NCBI GenBank assembly: GCA_003477045.1
Contig: DMTS01000082.1
Location: 3,049-11,448, forward strand
Direction of reading: 5' to 3'
DNA: 8,400 nt
From: Candidatus Delongbacteria bacterium
GTDB taxonomy: Bacteria; UBA4055
In this document: in pieces, positions 5,253-8,400 of the stretch
How positions within the stretch are numbered: position 1 is the stretch's first letter
How the letters are laid out: every line of letters begins with the position of its first letter
Position numbers and translations under genes: made by a program
Notes under the pieces: generated by a model
Seen by the model: only the letters and a program-made list of their open reading frames with translations
What the model was told of the DNA's origin: nothing
Databases searched by the model: none

Positions 5253-6473
5253 TTATTCGTCTCTTATTATCTGGGCAGGGAGCATTCTGCTTGCCTGCAT
5301 TGATGGATATATTGTTGAAAGGAATGTAAGAATTAATGAAACTGCTCCTATAATAAGAAAGTCATTATGATCCATTCTTATAGGCATAGCGTTTATAAAA
5401 TATATTTCACCGGGAAGTGAAACGAGCTGATATTCAAGCTGTATAAAACAAACGGCCGTTCCGATTATCAGTCCCAGAACGGTGCCTATTACACCGATTA
5501 TCATGCCCTGTATCATAAAAATACGCATGACAACAGATCTAGAACATCCCATCGCCATAAGTATTCCTACTTCCTGCTTTTTTTCCATGACGATCATTAT
5601 CAGGCTTGAGAGTATATTGAATGCTGCAATAATAATTATCAGGCTCAAAATGGTTCCCATCATCATTTTTTCTATCTCCATCCATGCGTAAAGGTTTTTA
5701 TGCATGTCTTTCCATGAAATTGCATTTTTTGGATATTCAAGCTCGGAATTCAGCACTTCTTTTACTCTGTCGGTATGACTGATGGAAGAAAGATTAACAT
5801 AGACCCCGTTGATCCTGCCGGGCATTTTAAACAATTTCTGTGCAGCGTCTAATGAGACATAAGACAGGCTTCCGTCAATCTCTGCAAGCCCGGTTTCAAA
5901 TATGCCTGTTACTTCAAATCTCATGACAGGCGGCTGTGACAGCGTGCTGCTTATGGCAGGCGAAATAATGAACAGTTCGCTTCCGATTATAGAGGCTGTC
6001 TTATCTGCCATTCCTTTACCAAGAATTATTCCGGGTAATCCTGATTCGGTATTGATGAAATCGAGCTTTCCCGACACTATCTGGCCTTTCAGCAGCGATA
6101 TCGATGTTATTGTGCTTTCGTCTATACCTCTGACCAGCGATCCTTCGGTATAATCACCTTTTATCATGCCGTATGATTCGATGAAAGGCGAATGCCCGAT
6201 TATAAGGGAATCAGAGAGCAGCATATTTTTCAGGTCGTCGTCATAGGTGAAAGGACGGTCATTAAAAGACCTGATCCGGATGTGTGAATCGTTCGAGATG
6301 AACCTGGTTCTGACTTCTGATTCAAACCCGTTCATAACTGACATCACGATAACCAGTACCGCAACTCCGAGCGTTATTCCGAGGAATGAAATGTAGGTGA
6401 TAGTCGAAATAAAAGCTGTTTTTCTCTTGCTCTGAAGATATCTAAGCGCTATGAACAATTCGAGTTTCGGCAT
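5253..6473 (-). CDS. lolC/lolE: LolC/LolE-family lipoprotein-releasing permease
   Basis: The frame is open to a GTG at 6482, but ATG at 6473 is preferred: AAGGTG sits 6 nt upstream and overlaps that GTG. The protein then has 406 residues and begins with the family's ALRYLQSKRKTAFIS element next to TM1 (about 20-47). A large periplasmic MacB-type domain follows (about 48-265), then three FtsX-type helices at about 270-296, 316-343 and 371-389. The MEKKQEVGILMAMG segment after TM2 is the coupling region that contacts the ATPase. This is the LolC/LolE topology of four helices. Only one permease gene is present, so it probably acts as a homodimer or pairs with a partner elsewhere. It forms the inner-membrane lipoprotein-extraction complex with the adjacent LolD and is the first gene of the six-gene operon. 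Confidence 0.92.
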   Translation of the reverse strand: MPKLELFIALRYLQSKRKTAFISTITYISFLGITLGVAVLVIVMSVMNGFESEVRTRFISNDSHIRIRSFNDRPFTYDDDLKNMLLSDSLIIGHSPFIESYGMIKGDYTEGSLVRGIDESTITSISLLKGQIVSGKLDFINTESGLPGIILGKGMADKTASIIGSELFIISPAISSTLSQPPVMRFEVTGIFETGLAEIDGSLSYVSLDAAQKLFKMPGRINGVYVNLSSISHTDRVKEVLNSELEYPKNAISWKDMHKNLYAWMEIEKMMMGTILSLIIIIAAFNILSSLIMIVMEKKQEVGILMAMGCSRSVVMRIFMIQGMIIGVIGTVLGLIIGTAVCFIQLEYQLVSLPGEIYFINAMPIRMDHNDFLIIGAVSLILTFLSTIYPSMQASRMLPAQIIRDE

Positions 6474-6485
6474 TTTTTGCACCTT
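6474..6485 (-). promoter_or_regulatory. ribosome site that decides the LolC/E start
   Basis: AAGGTG followed by CAAAAA precedes the ATG at 6473 with a 6-nt spacer. For the alternative upstream GTG start the nearest purine run (AGGA) would be only 3 nt away. The ATG is therefore the more credible start. Confidence 0.6.
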
Positions 6486-6501
6486 ATCCTATAGACTATC
6501 A

Positions 6502-6530
6502 AATATAATATTTATGAATGTAAATCACAA
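6502..6530 (-). promoter_or_regulatory. sigma70-type promoter of the lolCE-lolD operon
   Basis: On the minus strand TTGTGA (6525-6530, four of six) and TATATT (6502-6507, five of six) are separated by exactly 17 nt. Transcription would start near 6495, about 20 nt before the preferred LolC/E ATG. It lies in the 76-nt gap after xerD, which shows no terminator hairpin, so read-through from xerD may also contribute. Confidence 0.6.
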
Positions 6531-6549
6531 GAGCATAAAAAATGAAATA

Positions 6550-7449
6550 TCATCCTCTGGGGTGGTATTGCCTGTAAACCTGCTTTAAATGCTCCCTGTC
6601 TATGTGTGTATAGATCTGAGTAGTAGTAATGTCAGCATGCCCGAGCATCTCCTGAACAGATCTGAGGTCAGCTCCTCCTTCAAGAAGATGTGTGGCGAAA
6701 GAGTGTCTAAAGGTATGAGGGTGAATATCTATAGACAAGTTTGCCAACTGTACATATTTTCTGACTATCTTCCAGAATCCCATTCTTGACATTTTATTTC
6801 CTCTGGAATTAAGAAAAAGAACGGATTTCGTTTTACCTTTTGAAGCGAGACCGGGCCTGACTTCAGCAAGATATTTTTTCAGGCTGTTCAATGCGCTGGT
6901 GCCGATCGGAACGACCCTTTCCTTATCCCTTTTGCCTATAACCCGGACTATTCCTTCGGGGAAGATAACGGAATTGTATTCAAGCGTCAGAAGTTCTGAA
7001 ATTCTAAGTCCGCAGGCGTACATTATTTCAAGCATTGCCCTGTCCCGTTTGCCAAGATCAGTATCAGGATCGGGAATAGAAAATAATCTCTCGATCTCGT
7101 CAACGGTCATTACAGCCGGATAGGTATGAGGTTCCTTCGGAGTATCGATGTGCAGAGAAGGATTATTGGAGCTGATGTCTTCATTTACTACGAATTTATG
7201 GAAATTCTTTATTGAAGAAAGATTTCTTATAACGGACGATATCATCAGGCCGGTGTCTCTCAGGACAGTTATAAACTCTCTTAGGTGTTCCGGTTTTATA
7301 TCGTCAGGCGAATTTATTCCTTTCTGTTCAAGAAAATCAAAATATCTTCTCAGATCATTGCCGTAGGATTCAAGTGTCAGTTTGCTCAGGCCTTTATCGA
7401 AAAGCAGGCTATCATAATAAAGTTCAAGTATCTCGTTCAACGATCTCAT
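6550..7449 (-). CDS. xerD: XerD-type tyrosine site-specific recombinase
   Basis: The protein has 299 residues, almost exactly the length of E. coli XerD (298). The N-terminal SAM-like core-binding domain covers about 1-105 and the catalytic domain the rest. The catalytic set is complete: R149 in ACGLRISEL, K173 in GKRDKERVVP, H245-x-x-R248 in HPHTFRHSFATHLLE, H271 in LGHADITTTQIYTH, and nucleophile Y280. The C-terminal YRQYHPRG tail matches the XerD end. XerC/XerD resolve chromosome dimers at dif during division, acting in the cytoplasm with FtsK. Only one Xer gene is here; an XerC partner may be elsewhere, or this lineage may use one recombinase. It starts 9 nt after the SLBB gene with a poor ribosome site (GGCGG), so it is probably co-transcribed with it. 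Context gives no sign of a mobile-element integrase. Confidence 0.92.
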   Translation of the reverse strand: MRSLNEILELYYDSLLFDKGLSKLTLESYGNDLRRYFDFLEQKGINSPDDIKPEHLREFITVLRDTGLMISSVIRNLSSIKNFHKFVVNEDISSNNPSLHIDTPKEPHTYPAVMTVDEIERLFSIPDPDTDLGKRDRAMLEIMYACGLRISELLTLEYNSVIFPEGIVRVIGKRDKERVVPIGTSALNSLKKYLAEVRPGLASKGKTKSVLFLNSRGNKMSRMGFWKIVRKYVQLANLSIDIHPHTFRHSFATHLLEGGADLRSVQEMLGHADITTTQIYTHIDREHLKQVYRQYHPRG

Positions 7450-7458
7450 CAGACCGCC

Positions 7459-8400
7459 CTATTTAGACAACTGATAAACGGTTGCTGCGGATAAGCTGAG
7501 CTGATATAAGATAGTAGTGACATCCTTGGTTAATTGAAGGAAATCTATTCTGTCGTAATTATAGGGAACATAAACCATGTCTCCAGGCTCAAGATCATGA
7601 GACATTATGTCGTCGAACCATCCTTTTTCTTTAACAAGCTCTCCGTTTGATTTGATCACATAAATATTGTCCTCGTCCGCTGCGCTTGTGATGCCTCCGA
7701 CCTTATTCAGATAATACTCAACTTTAGTGTGTTTTGAATTGTAGGTAATGGCGGTCTGCTGATAGACTTCACCCATTACAAGTATCGTTCTTGAAACAGG
7801 GGGAACATATATTGAATCTTTATCCTGAAAGAAAAATTCTTCATGGTTTCCCTTGTCGTCGATATCCAAAATCACCCTGCCGGAAGCTTCTATCGAATCG
7901 AATTTTGCAATATTTAAAGCCCCTGCAAGATCTTTATCCCCTGACAGGATCATCTGAACCTGAAGCTTGTTATTCAGCTCGTCTCTCAATTCTTTGATCT
8001 TGCTGGACTGCTTTTTCTTGATCTCATCCCTGAATATCTGCGTTGATTTTATCTGTGCGTTCTTGGTAAAGCCGCCGCACCTTAGAAGAAGATCTGCAAG
8101 TTCTTCATTTTCGCGTAATGCGTACATTCCGGGAAACTGGATTTCACCGATTATTTTAACATAATTTACTTTCGCATAATCCCTGATCCTTCTGACGAAT
8201 ACAATGTCGTTCGGTTCAAGCATGACATTATCCAGCTCGTAAGAAGAGTACCAGGAAGTTGTAAGGATTTTATTTTTCTTATTTATTCCCGAAACGACCT
8301 CGACTGAATCGGTAAGGGCATCGTTCTTGAACCCTCCGGCAAGGCTGATAAGGTCGTATGCGCTCATCCCTGTCGAATGAATGTAATTTCCCTGTTTTTT
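7459..8400 (-). CDS. SLBB-domain polysaccharide-export protein, C-terminal part
   Basis: The frame is open to the right edge with no stop, so the 5' end lies outside the window; 313 residues are visible. The first ATG in the frame (8367) falls inside an SLBB motif (STGMSAYDLISLAGGF) and is not the true start. Three SLBB-like segments are seen: the truncated one at the start, one at about 80-116 (GEIQFPGMYALRENEELADLLLRCGGF) with its E-x-x-A-D-L-L-x-x-x-G-G core, and one at about 205-250. A charged helical insertion lies at about 125-150. The C-terminal helix (about 294-310, TILYQLSLSAATVYQL) resembles the outer-membrane alpha-barrel helix of Wza-like proteins. Such proteins form outer-membrane channels for capsule or exopolysaccharide. 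No glycosyltransferase or Wzc-type kinase is in the window. The last codons are followed at once by xerD. Confidence 0.82.
   Translation of the reverse strand, partial: KKQGNYIHSTGMSAYDLISLAGGFKNDALTDSVEVVSGINKKNKILTTSWYSSYELDNVMLEPNDIVFVRRIRDYAKVNYVKIIGEIQFPGMYALRENEELADLLLRCGGFTKNAQIKSTQIFRDEIKKKQSSKIKELRDELNNKLQVQMILSGDKDLAGALNIAKFDSIEASGRVILDIDDKGNHEEFFFQDKDSIYVPPVSRTILVMGEVYQQTAITYNSKHTKVEYYLNKVGGITSAADEDNIYVIKSNGELVKEKGWFDDIMSHDLEPGDMVYVPYNYDRIDFLQLTKDVTTILYQLSLSAATVYQLSK

Noticed and set aside
4823..5303. Overlapping plus-strand open frames opposite lolD
   Set aside because: LolD on the other strand carries every ABC ATPase motif; these frames have no recognisable domain and no ribosome site.
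6550..7449. Tyrosine recombinase as integrase of a mobile element
   Set aside because: Length, catalytic spacing and C-terminal tail match housekeeping XerD; there are no attachment repeats, excisionase or phage genes nearby.
8365..8367. ATG at 8367 as the start of the SLBB gene
   Set aside because: The frame stays open to the window edge and the residues before it (IHSTG) belong to the same SLBB motif, so the gene is truncated by the window.

Overview
The window comes from a Gram-negative bacterium of moderately low GC (roughly 40% by eye). The evidence is a LolCDE-type lipoprotein exporter, two predicted lipoproteins, an outer-membrane polysaccharide-export (SLBB) protein and sigma70-like promoters. 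The Bacteroidota-type -7 promoter motif (TAnnTTTG) was not seen. The mix of a McsA-like zinc/UVR protein, a five-bladed-propeller glutamine cyclotransferase, a GAF/HD-GYP protein and a single LolC/E permease would fit an FCB-group-like or little-cultured lineage. This taxonomic guess is weak and rests on gene content only.

Layout: a 5' fragment of a ZIP-family metal transporter (minus strand, 1-86) diverges from a GAF-HD-GYP cyclic-di-GMP phosphodiesterase (190-1359, plus). The latter ends in a bidirectional terminator shared with a minus-strand tRNA-Lys(UUU) gene (1389-1461), which has its own near-consensus promoter (1485-1513). A small, tyrosine-rich orphan lipoprotein gene (1636-1953, plus) follows and is bracketed by a 12-bp direct repeat. 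Everything from 1974 to the right edge is on the minus strand.

In transcription order, the right-hand block starts with the C-terminal 313 residues of an SLBB polysaccharide-export protein (8400-7459), followed 9 nt later by xerD (7449-6550). A short gap carries a recognisable promoter. It precedes a six-gene, tightly packed operon: LolC/E-type permease, LolD ATPase, McsA-like zinc-finger/UVR protein, a small exported protein of unknown function, a RimK-like ATP-grasp ligase and a lipoprotein glutamine cyclotransferase. The last five genes are joined by gaps of 1-3 nt or by ATGA overlaps.

Functionally, LolCE and LolD would extract lipoproteins from the inner membrane, and the last gene of the same operon encodes a predicted lipoprotein. 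The McsA-like protein and the RimK-like ligase are cytosolic; the small exported protein and the cyclotransferase are envelope proteins. The most distinctive feature is this mixed operon. It links lipoprotein export, a stress-type zinc/UVR adaptor, an amino-acid or peptide ligase and an N-terminal-glutamine cyclase. Whether it is a functional system or just a compact housekeeping operon cannot be decided from the sequence alone. No CRISPR array, insertion sequence, phage gene or origin is visible. No gene-free stretch exceeds 300 bases.
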